From Streptomyces changanensis (GTDB lineage Bacteria; Actinomycetota; Actinomycetes; Streptomycetales; Streptomycetaceae): a DNA stretch of 64,000 nt. The DNA lies in assembly GCF_024600715.1 (NCBI RefSeq), contig NZ_CP102332.1, forward strand, positions 3,038,001 through 3,102,000, read 5' to 3'. The notes beneath the pieces are model-generated. The model was not told where the DNA came from. It searched no databases and saw only the letters and a program-made list of their open reading frames with translations. Of the stretch, positions 47,070 to 56,127 are shown piece by piece (the first letter of the stretch is position 1; each line of letters begins with the position of its first letter). The position numbers were made by a program, and so were the translations under genes.

Positions 47070-47829
47070 CGTTGACCCTCCTGCGGGCGAGGACCGCCTC
47101 GGCCAGGACGAGGTCGAGGGGCCGGGTGACCTTGAACGCCTCCTCGTGGCCGGGGACGGCGACGACCCGGACGCCGAGCCGCTCCACCATGCCGGCGTCG
47201 TCGGTGACCTCGCCGGTCACCTCGGCGTGCGCGCGCACGAGCGTCTCCCGGTCGAAGCCCTGCGGCGTCTGCACGGCGCGCAGCCGGGACCGCGCGGGCG
47301 TGCCGAGCACCGGCTCCGGCGCGCCGTCCTCGTGCGGCTCGACCTCCTTGACCGTGTCGGCGAGCGGCACGGCGGGGACGACGGCGGGCGCGCCCCCGTC
47401 GCGTACGGCCTCGATGACCGCGTCGACGGTGTCGACCGGGACGAGCGGCCGGGCGGCGTCGTGGACGAGCACGGTGGTCACCGTGTCGGGCAGCGCCTCC
47501 AGACCGAGCCGTACCGACTCCTGGCGGGTGGCGCCGCCGGCGACGACGACCACCTCGGTGCGCTCGGGCGCCGGGTACTCGTCGAGGAGCGTCCGCACGC
47601 CCGCGACGTCGTCCGGGGGTGCCACGACGACGACGAGGGAGACGGCGCGCGAGGCGGACATGGCGCGGACCGCGTGGACCAGCATGGGGATGCCGCCCAG
47701 CGTGCGGAGCGCCTTGGGGGCCCCGGGGCCCAGCCGTACGCCTCGGCCCGCGGCGGGGATGACCGCCGCGGTGCTGCGGGTGCCTCCCGCACCGGCGACC
47801 CGGGGGGAGGGACGTGCTGCGTCTGACAT
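47059..47829 (-). CDS. ispD: 2-C-methyl-D-erythritol 4-phosphate cytidylyltransferase
   Basis: The product is 256 residues from ATG 47829 ([11 protein letters not shown]), with GGAG 9 nt before it; a GTG at 47856 is less likely. CTP-binding motifs are [35 protein letters not shown], and the C-terminal [13 protein letters not shown] and TDDAGMVE. It activates methylerythritol phosphate with CTP in the MEP pathway. A long low-complexity lead of about 20 residues precedes the catalytic domain. Confidence 0.96.
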   Translation of the reverse strand: MSDAARPSPRVAGAGGTRSTAAVIPAAGRGVRLGPGAPKALRTLGGIPMLVHAVRAMSASRAVSLVVVVAPPDDVAGVRTLLDEYPAPERTEVVVVAGGATRQESVRLGLEALPDTVTTVLVHDAARPLVPVDTVDAVIEAVRDGGAPAVVPAVPLADTVKEVEPHEDGAPEPVLGTPARSRLRAVQTPQGFDRETLVRAHAEVTGEVTDDAGMVERLGVRVVAVPGHEEAFKVTRPLDLVLAEAVLARRRVNDGF

Positions 47830-47994
47830 CGGTTGCACTCCGGCAGGTTTGTTCACTCGGCCGACATGGGTATGGCCACAGCGCGGGCGGGACGCCCCGA
47901 CCGGACCCTTCCGTGACCCCCGGTCGAGCGGGTCGCCCCGGCCCGTCGTCAGCCCGGGCCCGGTCCGCGTGCGGACATGCCGCAGCGCCCGGCG

Positions 47995-48022
47995 ACGCTA
48001 CTGTGGTCTCACAGCATGTCAT
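47995..48022 (-). promoter_or_regulatory. ispD: Promoter of ispD-ispF
   Basis: On the minus strand ATGACA, 16 bp, TAGCGT. Two palindromes lie just upstream: GCAGTGATCACTGC (48034-48047) and TCACATGTGA (48057-48066). They could be activator or repressor sites. Confidence 0.5.
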
Positions 48023-48184
48023 CGGGCACCGCGGCAGTGATCACTGCGTTCAGCGTTCACATGTGAGGCGTACCGCACAGGTGGCGAACCGCACACGCGG
48101 CGATCCACTCGTGGCACTCGGCGCTCAGGACCCGGTGGCGGTGACGCTCCGGGGTTCCGTCAGGGTCCGAGGGCTTCGGCGTCG

Positions 48185-48667
48185 TCAGGACGCGAGGACC
48201 TCGTCGAGCAGGGCCTCGGCCTTGTCCTCGTTGGTGTTCTCCGCGAGCGCGAGCTCGCTGACCAGGATCTGACGCGCCTTCGCGAGCATCCGCTTCTCTC
48301 CTGCGGAGAGACCGCGCTCGCGCTCACGGCGCCACAGGTCGCGCACCACTTCGGCGACCTTGATGACGTCGCCGGACGCGAGCTTCTCGAGATTTGCCTT
48401 GTAGCGTCGGGACCAGTTGGTCGGCTCTTCGGCGTACGGTGCGCGCAGCACCTCGAAGACCCGGTCCAGCCCGTCCTGACCGACGACGTCGCGCACGCCG
48501 ACGAACTCCGCGTTGTCCGCCGGTACACGTACCGTCAAGTCGCCCTGGGCGACCTTGAGCACCAAGTAGGTCTTGTCCACGCCTTTGATCTGACGAGTTT
48601 CGATGGCCTCGATCAGCGCGGCCCCGTGATGGGGATAGACCACGGTGTCGCCAACCTTGAACGTCAT
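48185..48667 (-). CDS. carD: CarD/CdnL-family RNA polymerase-binding regulator
   Basis: The product is 160 residues. The N-terminal Tudor-like RNA-polymerase-interacting domain ([23 protein letters not shown]) is followed by the helical DNA-binding domain with [17 protein letters not shown] and [27 protein letters not shown]. It steadies open promoter complexes, notably at rRNA promoters. It lies upstream of ispD on the same strand with a 355-bp gap that has its own promoter-like elements. Confidence 0.97.
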   Translation of the reverse strand: MTFKVGDTVVYPHHGAALIEAIETRQIKGVDKTYLVLKVAQGDLTVRVPADNAEFVGVRDVVGQDGLDRVFEVLRAPYAEEPTNWSRRYKANLEKLASGDVIKVAEVVRDLWRRERERGLSAGEKRMLAKARQILVSELALAENTNEDKAEALLDEVLAS

Positions 48668-49360
48668 GTGACAGGTACCCCTTCCGTGGCTATCCAGGGT
48701 AACACGAGAACGGCTTCTTCTGAATGGCGTTTTCGCAGGTCAGGGCATATCTCGGGGCTTGACAACAGCAACGCGAACGTGCTGCGGAGGGCTTCCGCGG
48801 GCCGGTATTCGCAGGTCGGAGCGGCTGCGGGCGCGGTCGGAAACGGCTTCGTCACACCCCCTGGGCGGTGGGCCGGACGGGCGAATCCTCCCGGTTTGTC
48901 GGGTTCGGCGGTGTCCACTTCCCGTACTCCGTTCGGTTGTCGGTCACCCGCACGGGGGTGTGGCCGGAGGATTCCCGAATTGATCACCGTGGCTTTTCCG
49001 CGGGGAATGCGTGAGGGCCGGGGAATTGATCACGACGGTTATGTGAACGGCGTGCGAGAAGACGGGCGGGTCGGGCGTGGCGCGACGACGGGGACGACGG
49101 CGGGCGCGGCGGGGACGCGGCGGGGGAAGTGGGGCGTCGCGCGGCCGGGTGCCGTCCCGCACCGTCGCGGGGCGATCGGGCCCGCGGGCGGATGGGCCCA
49201 CAGGGGCGGGTCGGGTGCGGGAGGTCGACGCGGGGTCGGTAACCTGAGCCCGCTGACTGCCCCTCCATGGTCCGGTCCCGCCGGTCCGGCACAGGGACGG
49301 TCGCACCGTTCCACCGACCGTGCCCGTCCTCCGTCCGTACGTCTAGGAGTTGCCGCCGCC
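48668..49360. other. Divergent intergenic region between carD and the lipoprotein gene
   Basis: About 690 bp are without a supportable gene. It is less GC-rich than its surroundings near 48700-48780 and 48970-49050. It holds two direct copies of GAATTGATCAC at 48977-48987 and 49023-49033, a regulatory-looking pair. A frame open across the region in phase with the lipoprotein gene has no start context. Confidence 0.65.
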
Positions 49361-50020
49361 GTGAGCCGCAGCCTTCGACGCGGCGCCATCGCCGCCACCG
49401 CCCTCGTGATCTCGATCGCCTCGCTCACCGCCTGCGGTGCGGGCAACGACGCGCAGACCCTCGGCATCAAGCCGGACACCGCCGGCGCCACCGTCGGCAA
49501 GCTCAAGGTCCAGAACACCCTGGTGATCACCCAGCCGAAGGCCGACGCCGAAGGCCCCGCGGTCGTCTCCGTGACCGTCTTCAACGACGGCCCCAAGGCC
49601 GAGACGCTGGAGTCCGTCAAGGTGGGCTCCGTGCAGGCCGAGCTCAAGCCCTCCAAGGGCTCCGGCCCGCTCACCATCCCCGCGGGCGCCTCGCTCGTCC
49701 TCGGCGGCCCGGGCAACGCCACCGCGGAGCTCCCGGACGGCGTGGGCGAGACGAAGGGCGGCGACGTCCAGGAGGTCGTCCTCCAGTTCAGCGAGAGCGG
49801 CGAGGTGAAGCTGAAGGCCATCGTCGTCCCGGCCACGAGCTACTACGCCGGGTTCGGCCCCTCCGGCGCGCCTGCCCCGTCCGGCTCGCCCTCCGGCAGC
49901 CCCTCCGGTTCGCCGTCGGGCGCCGCCTCCGTGTCGCCGTCGGCGACGCCGACCGGCAACGTGACCCCGTCCGCTCCGGCCGCCGGCGCCTCGCACGCCG
50001 CGGGCGGCGACGGCCACTGA
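49361..50020 (+). CDS. Lipoprotein with beta-sandwich domain
   Basis: The product is 219 residues from GTG 49361 (AGGAG about 10 nt upstream). Lipobox SLTAC gives a lipidated Cys near residue 24. The domain (about 40-165) shows alternating strands TLVITQPKADAEGPAVVSVTVFNDGPKAETLESVKV and IPAGASLVLGGPG, like copper-chaperone/DUF461-type lipoproteins, but the Met/His copper ligands are not evident. The tail is Ser/Pro/Gly repeats (SGSPSGSP) and Ala-rich. It sits on the outer face of the membrane beside phoRP; function unknown. Confidence 0.85.
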   Translation: MSRSLRRGAIAATALVISIASLTACGAGNDAQTLGIKPDTAGATVGKLKVQNTLVITQPKADAEGPAVVSVTVFNDGPKAETLESVKVGSVQAELKPSKGSGPLTIPAGASLVLGGPGNATAELPDGVGETKGGDVQEVVLQFSESGEVKLKAIVVPATSYYAGFGPSGAPAPSGSPSGSPSGSPSGAASVSPSATPTGNVTPSAPAAGASHAAGGDGH

Positions 50021-50030
50021 CGACGTCCGC

Positions 50031-50059
50031 CCGGCGCCGCGCCCTCGGCGCGGCGCCGG
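50031..50059 (+). terminator. Terminator after the lipoprotein gene
   Basis: A perfect 13-bp stem (50031-50043 with 50047-50059), 10 bp after the stop. Confidence 0.8.
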
Positions 50060-50194
50060 CGCGCACGGCCCGTACGGCCGAGCAGGCCCGCCCGCGAGGA
50101 CAGGGCTCGCGCGGCCCGTACGCCCGGACGCGGGCCCTGCCCCGTACCGACCGTGCGGCCTGACGCGGCCCGCGCGGCCCGTACCAACGACGCG

Positions 50195-50231
50195 AAGGGC
50201 GCCCCACCGGTCTCACCGGCGGGGCGCCCTT
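50195..50231 (-). terminator. Terminator after phoP
   Basis: A hairpin with AAGGGCGCCCC and GGGGCGCCCTT as outer arms and a short inner stem, 41 bp beyond the phoP stop. Confidence 0.75.
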
Positions 50232-50272
50232 CCCGCGTACCCGCCCGGGCACGCGGCTCGTCACACGGCGGC

Positions 50273-50953
50273 CTACGGCTCGAACTTGTAGCCCAGGCCG
50301 CGGACCGTCACCAGGTAGCGCGGCGCGCCCGGGTCCGGCTCGATCTTGGCGCGCAGCCGCTTCACGTGGACGTCGAGGGTCTTCGTGTCGCCCACGTAGT
50401 CCGCGCCCCACACCCGGTCGATGAGCTGCATGCGGGTGAGCACGCGGCCCGCGTTGCGCAGCAGCATCTCCAGCAGGTCGAACTCCTTCAGCGGCAGCTC
50501 GACCTTGCCGCCGTCCACCGTGACGACGTGGCGGTCCACGTCCATCCGCACCGGGCCCGCCTCCAGGGCCGCCGGCGTGGACTCCTCCGGCTCGCCGCGA
50601 CGACGCAGCACCGCCCGGATGCGGGCGACGAGCTCGCGCGACGAGAACGGCTTCGTGACGTAGTCGTCGGCCCCTATCTCCAGGCCGACGACCTTGTCGA
50701 TCTCGCTGTCCTTCGCGGTGACCATGATGACGGGCACGTTCGAACGGCTGCGCAGCTGGCGGCAGACCTCGGTGCCCGGCAGCCCGGGCAGCATCAGGTC
50801 GAGCAGGACGAGGTCCGCGCCGTTGCGCTCGAACTCCTCGAGCCCCTCCGGCCCGGTGGTCGCGACCGCGACCTCGAATCCTTCCTTGCGGAGCATGTAG
50901 GACAGGACGTCGCTGAAGGACTCCTCGTCCTCGACGACAAGAACTCGGGTCAC
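50273..50953 (-). CDS. phoP: Phosphate response regulator PhoP
   Basis: This 226-residue OmpR-type regulator has a receiver domain with acidic pair VVEDEESF, phosphoacceptor DLVLLDLMLPG, MVTAKD and YVTKPFS, then a winged-helix domain with LPLKEFDLLEMLLRNAGRVLTR and KTLDVHVKRLRAKIE. It binds PHO boxes during phosphate limitation and represses much secondary metabolism. It overlaps phoR by 4 nt (ATGA). Confidence 0.97.
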   Translation of the reverse strand: MTRVLVVEDEESFSDVLSYMLRKEGFEVAVATTGPEGLEEFERNGADLVLLDLMLPGLPGTEVCRQLRSRSNVPVIMVTAKDSEIDKVVGLEIGADDYVTKPFSSRELVARIRAVLRRRGEPEESTPAALEAGPVRMDVDRHVVTVDGGKVELPLKEFDLLEMLLRNAGRVLTRMQLIDRVWGADYVGDTKTLDVHVKRLRAKIEPDPGAPRYLVTVRGLGYKFEP

Positions 50954-52188
50954 GGATGGACCTCCGGGGCGGTGAGCGGATCGCTGGTGGTGGGGGTGCC
51001 GGGGGTACCGCGGCCGCCGTCGCTGACGCGGTCACGGCGCGCGGCCGCCTCGGGGAGGCGGAGCGTGAAGGTGGAGCCTTGGCCCTCGGTCGACCATACG
51101 GTGACCTCGCCACCGTGCGACGCGGCGACGTGCTTGACGATGGCCAGGCCGAGGCCGGTACCGCCGGTGGCGCGGGAGCGGGCGGGGTCGACGCGGTAGA
51201 AGCGCTCGAAGATGCGCTCCTTGTCCTTGTCGGGGATGCCGATGCCCTGGTCGGTGACGGCGATCTCTATCAGGTCGCCGCCGGGGGCGGTGACGCGGCG
51301 CGCGGCGATGCCGACGCGGGTGTGGGCCGGGGAGTAGTTGACGGCGTTCTCGACGAGGTTGCCGAGGGCCGCGGCGAGCTGGCCGCGGTGGCCCCAGACG
51401 CGCAGCGCGCTGGTGCCGCCGGCGGCCATGGTGATGTTCTTGGTGGTGGCGGTGTGCCGGGAGCGGTCCACGGCCTCGGCGACCAGCTCGTCGACCCGTA
51501 CGGGCTCGGCGTCGTCCAGCGGGTCGTCGTTCTGGACCCGGGACAGGTCGATGAGCTCCTGCACGAGGTTGGTGAGGCGGGTGGCCTCAATCTGCATGCG
51601 GCCGGCGAAGCGGGTCACCGCCTCGGGGTCGTCGGCGGCGTCCATGACGGCCTCCGAGAGGAGGGAGAGGGCGCCGACGGGCGTCTTCAGCTCGTGGCTG
51701 ACGTTGGCGACGAAGTCGCGGCGTACCGCCTCTATGCGGCGGGCCTCCGTCAGGTCCTCGACGAGCAGCAGGACCAGCCGCGAGCCGAGCGGGGCGACGC
51801 GCGCGGAGACCGCGAGGGCCTCGCCGCGGCCGGTGCCGCGCCGGGGGAGGTCCAGTTCGACCTGGCGTATCTCGCCGTCGCGGCGGGTGTCGCGGGCCAT
51901 CTGCAGCATGGCCTCCACCGCCAGCTTGCCGCCCCGGACCAGTCCGAGCGCGTACGCCGCCGAGCTGGCCTTCACCACGGAGTCGCTCTCGTCGAGGACG
52001 ACCGCGGAGGAGCGGAGCACGGACAGGACCGTGTCCACACCGGGTGGCAGCACGGCGTCGGTGTGCAGGGAGGTCCGACTGGGCCTCGCCTGGTCGCGCT
52101 CGCTCCACCGGAACGCGAGCATGGCGATGACACCGGTGAGCAACCCGGCGATCGCTGCCGCTGCGGCGACCGCCGCGTTCACGTCCAT
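50950..52188 (-). CDS. phoR: Phosphate sensor kinase PhoR
   Basis: The product is 412 residues. One N-terminal membrane helix (about 7-27) is followed by a PAS-like region, the HisKA box FVANVSHELKTPVGALSLL, and an ATPase with NLVENAVNYSP, DQGIGIPDKDKERIFERFYRVD and GGTGLGLAIVKHVA. There is no extracellular sensor, as in other PhoR proteins that read phosphate through the Pst system and PhoU. phoU is divergent, with a PHO box between. Confidence 0.96.
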   Translation of the reverse strand: MDVNAAVAAAAAIAGLLTGVIAMLAFRWSERDQARPSRTSLHTDAVLPPGVDTVLSVLRSSAVVLDESDSVVKASSAAYALGLVRGGKLAVEAMLQMARDTRRDGEIRQVELDLPRRGTGRGEALAVSARVAPLGSRLVLLLVEDLTEARRIEAVRRDFVANVSHELKTPVGALSLLSEAVMDAADDPEAVTRFAGRMQIEATRLTNLVQELIDLSRVQNDDPLDDAEPVRVDELVAEAVDRSRHTATTKNITMAAGGTSALRVWGHRGQLAAALGNLVENAVNYSPAHTRVGIAARRVTAPGGDLIEIAVTDQGIGIPDKDKERIFERFYRVDPARSRATGGTGLGLAIVKHVAASHGGEVTVWSTEGQGSTFTLRLPEAAARRDRVSDGGRGTPGTPTTSDPLTAPEVHP

Positions 52189-52261
52189 GCACCCAGGTTA
52201 GGCATGGTCACGGGCGCTCTCCCAGCCGTCCGGGTGGCTGCTCGAACAGTCGTCGCTCAGA

Positions 52262-52294
52262 GTTCACCGAGGGGACGGTGCCGGTTCACTTGTG
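52262..52294. promoter_or_regulatory. PHO box (PhoP operator)
   Basis: Three 11-bp direct repeat units: GTTCACCGAGG, a degenerate GGACGGTGCCG, and GTTCACTTGTG. The two GTTCAC cores lie exactly 22 bp apart, matching the Streptomyces PhoP recognition geometry. It lies between divergent phoR and phoU. Confidence 0.88.
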
Positions 52295-52384
52295 ATGGAG
52301 GCCCTCGACTTGTGACCGTCCGAACGTGGGAGCGTGGGGTCCGAGCCCCACCCGGACCCCGAGCGTAGTGAGAGAGGGACATCC

Positions 52385-53065
52385 ATGCGGGACGCGTACC
52401 ACGAGGAACTGGACTCGATCGGCGAGGGGCTGGTCGAGATGGCCCGGCTGGTCGGATCGGCGATCGGGCGCGCCACGACGGCGATGCTCGACGCGGACCT
52501 GAAGCTGGCCGAGGCGGTCATCGCCGCCGACCAGAAGGTCGACGACCTGCAGCACGACCTGGAGGCCCGCGCGATCGCGCTGCTCGCCCGGCAGCAGCCC
52601 GTGGCGACGGACCTGCGGATCGTGGTGACGTCGCTGCGGATGAGCGCCGACCTGGAGCGCTCCGGCGACCTGGCGCAGCACGTGGCGAAGCTCGCCCGGC
52701 TGCGGTTCCCGGACCGGGCGGTGCCGGGCGACCTGCACGCGACGATCCTGGAGATGGGCCAGCTCGCGCAGCGCCTCATGGCCAAGGCGGCGGAGGTCAT
52801 CATCACGAAGGACGTCGACCTGGCGCTCCAGCTGGAGCAGGACGACGACGAGATGGACCTGCTGCACCGCACGCTCTTCCAGCACCTGATGGACGACCGC
52901 TGGAAGCACGGCATCGAGACGGCGGTCGACGTGACGCTGCTGGGCCGGTACTACGAGCGGTTCGCCGACCACGCGGTGTCGGTGGCGAAGCGCGTGGTGT
53001 ACCTGGTGACGGGCGAGCACGCCGACGAGCTCCAGCTCCCGGAAGCCCCGGTCGAGGGCGCCTGA
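52385..53065 (+). CDS. phoU: Phosphate signalling regulator PhoU
   Basis: The product is 226 residues from ATG 52385 with GAGAGAGGGA upstream. Two PhoU three-helix repeats show the metal-binding signatures EARAIALLARQQPVATDLR and TLLGRYYERFADHAVSVAKR. It links the Pst transporter to PhoR and keeps the Pho regulon off when phosphate is plentiful. It is divergent from phoRP and under the same PHO box. Confidence 0.96.
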   Translation: MRDAYHEELDSIGEGLVEMARLVGSAIGRATTAMLDADLKLAEAVIAADQKVDDLQHDLEARAIALLARQQPVATDLRIVVTSLRMSADLERSGDLAQHVAKLARLRFPDRAVPGDLHATILEMGQLAQRLMAKAAEVIITKDVDLALQLEQDDDEMDLLHRTLFQHLMDDRWKHGIETAVDVTLLGRYYERFADHAVSVAKRVVYLVTGEHADELQLPEAPVEGA

Positions 53066-53198
53066 GGCGGGGGGCGCCAGGTGGTGCGGTGGGGGCGCGG
53101 GCCCGGGTCGGCGCCTCCGTGCGCCGTTGATGCGCCCTCGTCGTGGGGCTTCCAATGGGTGACGAGGCGAACACACGCCCGCCGTTGAGGAGGAACCC

Positions 53199-53348
53199 AT
53201 GGCCGATTCCCCCACGACCCAGCCCCAGCAGGACGCGCCGGACGAGGTGGTGAGCCTGCCCATGCTCGGTGCCTGCGGCTGCGGCTCCGGCTGCAGCTGC
53301 GGCTGCCAGTCGGGCGGCCCCTGCTCGTGCAGTGGCAGCTGCGGATAG
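53199..53348 (+). CDS. mtpA: Small Cys-rich metallothionein-like protein
   Basis: The product is 49 residues from an ATG with an excellent ribosome site (GAGGAGGAA). Residues 1-24 are acidic and Cys-free (DSPTTQPQQDAPDEVV). Residues 25-49 hold 8 Cys, all in Gly/Ser context (CGCGSGCSCGCQ, then CSCSGSC). The clustered CxC motifs are typical of metallothioneins. It lies 133 bp after phoU and before a strong terminator. A metallothionein-like gene mtpA at this spot beside phoU is described in Streptomyces, and I assign it on that basis. Metal binding is not shown here. Confidence 0.85.
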   Translation: MADSPTTQPQQDAPDEVVSLPMLGACGCGSGCSCGCQSGGPCSCSGSCG

Positions 53349-53370
53349 CGCCGCACCGCACCCGCACGAC

Positions 53371-53406
53371 GGGCCCCGCGCCGGGAAGATCCCCGGCGCG
53401 GGGCCC
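53371..53406. terminator. Terminator after mtpA
   Basis: A perfect 15-bp stem (53371-53385 with 53392-53406) with a 6-nt loop. Convergent genes on both sides could share it. Confidence 0.92.
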
Positions 53407-53486
53407 ACGCGTGTCCCGGGCGCCGGGCCCCCGGCAGCAGCGCACCGGAAGGAGCGCACCCGGATCAGCGCACCGGAAGCGCCGTG

Positions 53487-54200
53487 TCACCCGCGTCCCG
53501 CCGGGCCCTCCCCGTACCCGGCGAGGTCCAGGACCTGCCCCGCCGTCCAGCACCCCACCGCACCCGGCCGGGCGGCGAGGTAGCCGGCGACCGTCCGGGC
53601 GTCCCAGGCGCCCGCGCCGAGCAGACCGTGCGCCACGCACCGCAGGTACGCGGCGGACGGCGGGTTCGGCGGGACGGCGCCCATCGCCCAGGGGGCCGTG
53701 AACGTCAGCAGCGGGCGCCCGTCCAGCAGCCCGGCGCACACGAGCGTCTCGTACCGCCCGTCCCCCAGCACGGCGCGACCGTCGCGGAGCACGCCCGTCA
53801 GGTCGAGGTCCGGGCCCTGCCCGGGCGTGCGGTACATCTCCTGGGCGGCGAGGTCCGAGAACTGCCCGGGGGTGATCAGGTACGCCCGGGCCAGCACCGG
53901 CCCGCCCGGGACCGCGGGGTCGTAGAACGCCCGGCCGCCGCCCCACACGGGCGACTCGGTGGCGAAGTACACCGCCCCGGGCACCTCCACGGCCGCGCTC
54001 GCCCGCGGCGCCGCCCGGTCCCGGCACCCGGGATACACCCGCCGCCCACCCTCGGGGCGCCCGCCGCGCAGGTAGCAGCCGAGCCGGCCCGGATCGGCGT
54101 TGGACCCGTAGGCCAGGTACCAGACACCGGCACCCCCCGCCCCGGCCCCGGCTCCCGCCCCGGCCCGCGGGGGCTCCGGCGTCCTCACCACCACACCCAC
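53487..54200 (-). CDS. Gamma-glutamylcyclotransferase-like protein
   Basis: The product is about 237 residues. The GGCT fold signature VWYLAYGSNADPGRLG is followed by VEVPGAVYFATESPVWGGGRAFYDP and a mid-protein beta-barrel. The C-terminal part is Ala/Gly-rich. The reaction is unproven; the family covers cyclotransferases and related enzymes. The start is uncertain: GTG 54200 (VGVVVRTPEPP) gives a short Pro/Gly/Ala lead. The frame is open back to GTG 54362, immediately behind the LysR stop, with low-complexity translation. Confidence 0.8.
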   Translation of the reverse strand: MGVVVRTPEPPRAGAGAGAGAGGAGVWYLAYGSNADPGRLGCYLRGGRPEGGRRVYPGCRDRAAPRASAAVEVPGAVYFATESPVWGGGRAFYDPAVPGGPVLARAYLITPGQFSDLAAQEMYRTPGQGPDLDLTGVLRDGRAVLGDGRYETLVCAGLLDGRPLLTFTAPWAMGAVPPNPPSAAYLRCVAHGLLGAGAWDARTVAGYLAARPGAVGCWTAGQVLDLAGYGEGPAGRG

Positions 54201-54363
54201 ACCGCCATGTTGCCAGCCCGGCACCGGGCCCGCGGCCGTACGCCCACCCGGGGAGGCGGCGGTCCGGGGGGAGGGCGGACGCGTCACGGTGGTGGTGCGA
54301 CCGGCCGCGGGAGGCGGGCCGGAGGCCGGTGCTCCGGCCGCCGTGCGGACGGCGGGCAGCACG

Positions 54364-55293
54364 TCAGCGGAGTCGGTGCGTGGCCGCCGGGGTGGTGTGG
54401 TCGTCGATCCGGCGGGGGCCGAGGTCGCGGGCCGTGTCGACGAAGGCTTGGACGTGGGGTGCGGGGACCGAGGCCGGCAGTGCCAGGGCCCATTCGGTGG
54501 GCGGGGCGTCGTCGATGGGCAGCAGCGTGACGCCGGGGTAGCTGTAGTAGCGCGGGACGTGGCCGTTGAGGGGGCAGACGATGCGTCCCGCCGCGACCAG
54601 GGCGAGGACTTCGTGGAAGGTGCGCGCCCGCGGACCGCGGTGGATCGGCCGTCCGCCGGGAGTGCGGTCGGGACACATGGCCCGGAACCACTCCACGGGC
54701 ACGTGCTCTCCCGGGTCGAGGACCGTCCGGCCGGCCAGGTCCTCCAGGGACACCGAACTGCGCGTCGCCAGGGGCGAGTCCTCGGCGACGGCCAGGACCC
54801 GGCCCTCCGTCAGGACCACCGGGCCGACACGGAAGCGGTGCTCCGGCACGGGCAGCCACATCAGCTGCATGTCCACCTCACCGGTGCGCAGCTTCACGAA
54901 CGGGTCGCTGAAGTGGAACTCCACGAACTCCACACCGCACTCCGGGTACCGGGCACGGTAGGCGTCCACGAGCCAGGTGAGCTCGGACGGCAGGGCGCCC
55001 ATCGCCCCCAGCCGCACGGTCCCGCAACAGCCACGGGCCGCCACGGCGGCCCGGTCCACGGCCGCCCGTATCAGTCCGAAGCCCGGTTCGAGGTCGTCGC
55101 GCAAGCGCTGCCCCAAGCGGGTCAGCGCGACGGTCCGGGTGCTGCGGTCGAACAGGGCACCGCCCAGGCGGCGTTCCTGCTGCCGGATCGATTGGCTGAC
55201 CCGCGCCTGGGAAAGGTGGAGCCGCTCCGCGGTCCGGCCGAAGTGCAGTTCCTCCGCGAGGGTCAGAAAGATCTCGATGTCCCGCAGTTCCAT
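54364..55293 (-). CDS. LysR-family transcriptional regulator
   Basis: The product is 309 residues. The winged HTH reads ELRDIEIFLTLAEELHFGRTAERLHLSQARVSQSIRQQE at the N-terminus. Two periplasmic-binding-like effector lobes follow (VRLGAMGAL, DMQLMWLPVPE). It is divergent from the frameshifted exported-protein gene, which is its probable target by the usual LysR arrangement. The 55294-55510 gap carries an AT-rich dyad-like stretch near 55303-55321 (around TGATCA) that could be its site. Confidence 0.94.
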   Translation of the reverse strand: MELRDIEIFLTLAEELHFGRTAERLHLSQARVSQSIRQQERRLGGALFDRSTRTVALTRLGQRLRDDLEPGFGLIRAAVDRAAVAARGCCGTVRLGAMGALPSELTWLVDAYRARYPECGVEFVEFHFSDPFVKLRTGEVDMQLMWLPVPEHRFRVGPVVLTEGRVLAVAEDSPLATRSSVSLEDLAGRTVLDPGEHVPVEWFRAMCPDRTPGGRPIHRGPRARTFHEVLALVAAGRIVCPLNGHVPRYYSYPGVTLLPIDDAPPTEWALALPASVPAPHVQAFVDTARDLGPRRIDDHTTPAATHRLR

Positions 55294-55510
55294 CGCACCC
55301 CCGATTGATCATCATCGCTTATGAGTGCCGTGCGGAGTTCGGCGTTGTTCGGTCGGCCAGCGTAGAGGAGGGTGGGTCCCGGCCTGGCGCCACGGGGGCG
55401 TCGACCTGCCCGTCGACGGCGCCGGCCGGTCAACGCCCGTCCGGTCACGGACGGTTCCGCGTGCCCGGGTCCTCCCGGGGCATGCCAGAAATCGGAGGGG
55501 AAGACACATC

Positions 55511-55950
55511 ATGCGTCTCACGAAGGTCGCACTGGTCGGCGCGATGGCCGCCGCACTCGCGTTCACCGCCTCGCCACCAGCGCCGACGAGGTCAAGTGGA
55601 AAGCCGTGGAAACCGACCCCACCTGGCACTGCACGAAGTACTTCGACCACAAGGGCTCGAAGAACGTCTTCTTCAAGACCTGCAACGTCATCAACGCGGC
55701 GAACTACGCGCAGACCGTCCTGGTCGTCCAGAACAAGGCGAGCGTCACCATCAACATCGAGGGCGAGATCACCACGAACTTCGGTGGCCACGTGGACTGT
55801 GCCCCCTCGCCGCTCGGGGCGGGCGCCACCCGGGGCTGCTACGGCCCCTCCAAGTACGTCGGCCCCGCCGCCATCGTCGGCAACAACGCCCGACTGAACT
55901 TCAACGGCATCGACGAGTGGCTGGACGAGGCGATGAAGCGGCAGGGGTGA
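55511..55950 (+). pseudogene. Exported small Cys-containing protein, frameshifted
   Basis: An ATG with GGAGGGG about 14 nt upstream starts a clean signal peptide (MRLTKVALVGAMAAALAFTAS) in one frame. After about 20 codons that frame turns to Thr/Ser/Arg nonsense. The mature protein (SADEVKWKAVETDPTW, four Cys, TVLVVQNKASVTINIEGEI) continues in another frame to the TGA at 55948. One missing base near 55573-55580 would join them; adding a G in the CCTCGCC run restores FTASATSADEVKW. The intact product would be about 146 residues, secreted, family unknown to me. It is either a genuine inactivation or a sequence error. Confidence 0.8.
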
Positions 55951-56075
55951 GCCCGGCGCCCTCGCGCCCCGCCGACGACCGGGCTCCGGGGGTCCGGGCC
56001 CCGGGCTCCGGGTCCCGGTGGAGGGCGAAGGTGAGCGTGGCCGCCCCGCGGACGCGCAGGGCCCCGGTACAGCGA

Positions 56076-56116
56076 CAAGGCTCCCACCCGTGGACGAGCC
56101 GCGGGTGGGAGCCTTG
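56076..56116 (-). terminator. Terminator after gpmA
   Basis: A perfect 15-bp stem (56076-56090 with 56102-56116) with an 11-nt loop, 12 bp beyond the gpmA stop. It can also serve the exported-protein gene from the other side. Confidence 0.9.
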
Positions 56117-56127
56117 ACCGCGCGGGG

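Noticed and set aside
53199..53348. The Cys-rich peptide as a lanthipeptide or thiopeptide precursor
   Set aside because: There is no synthetase, cyclase, protease or exporter nearby; the CxC pattern and phoU linkage fit a metallothionein better.
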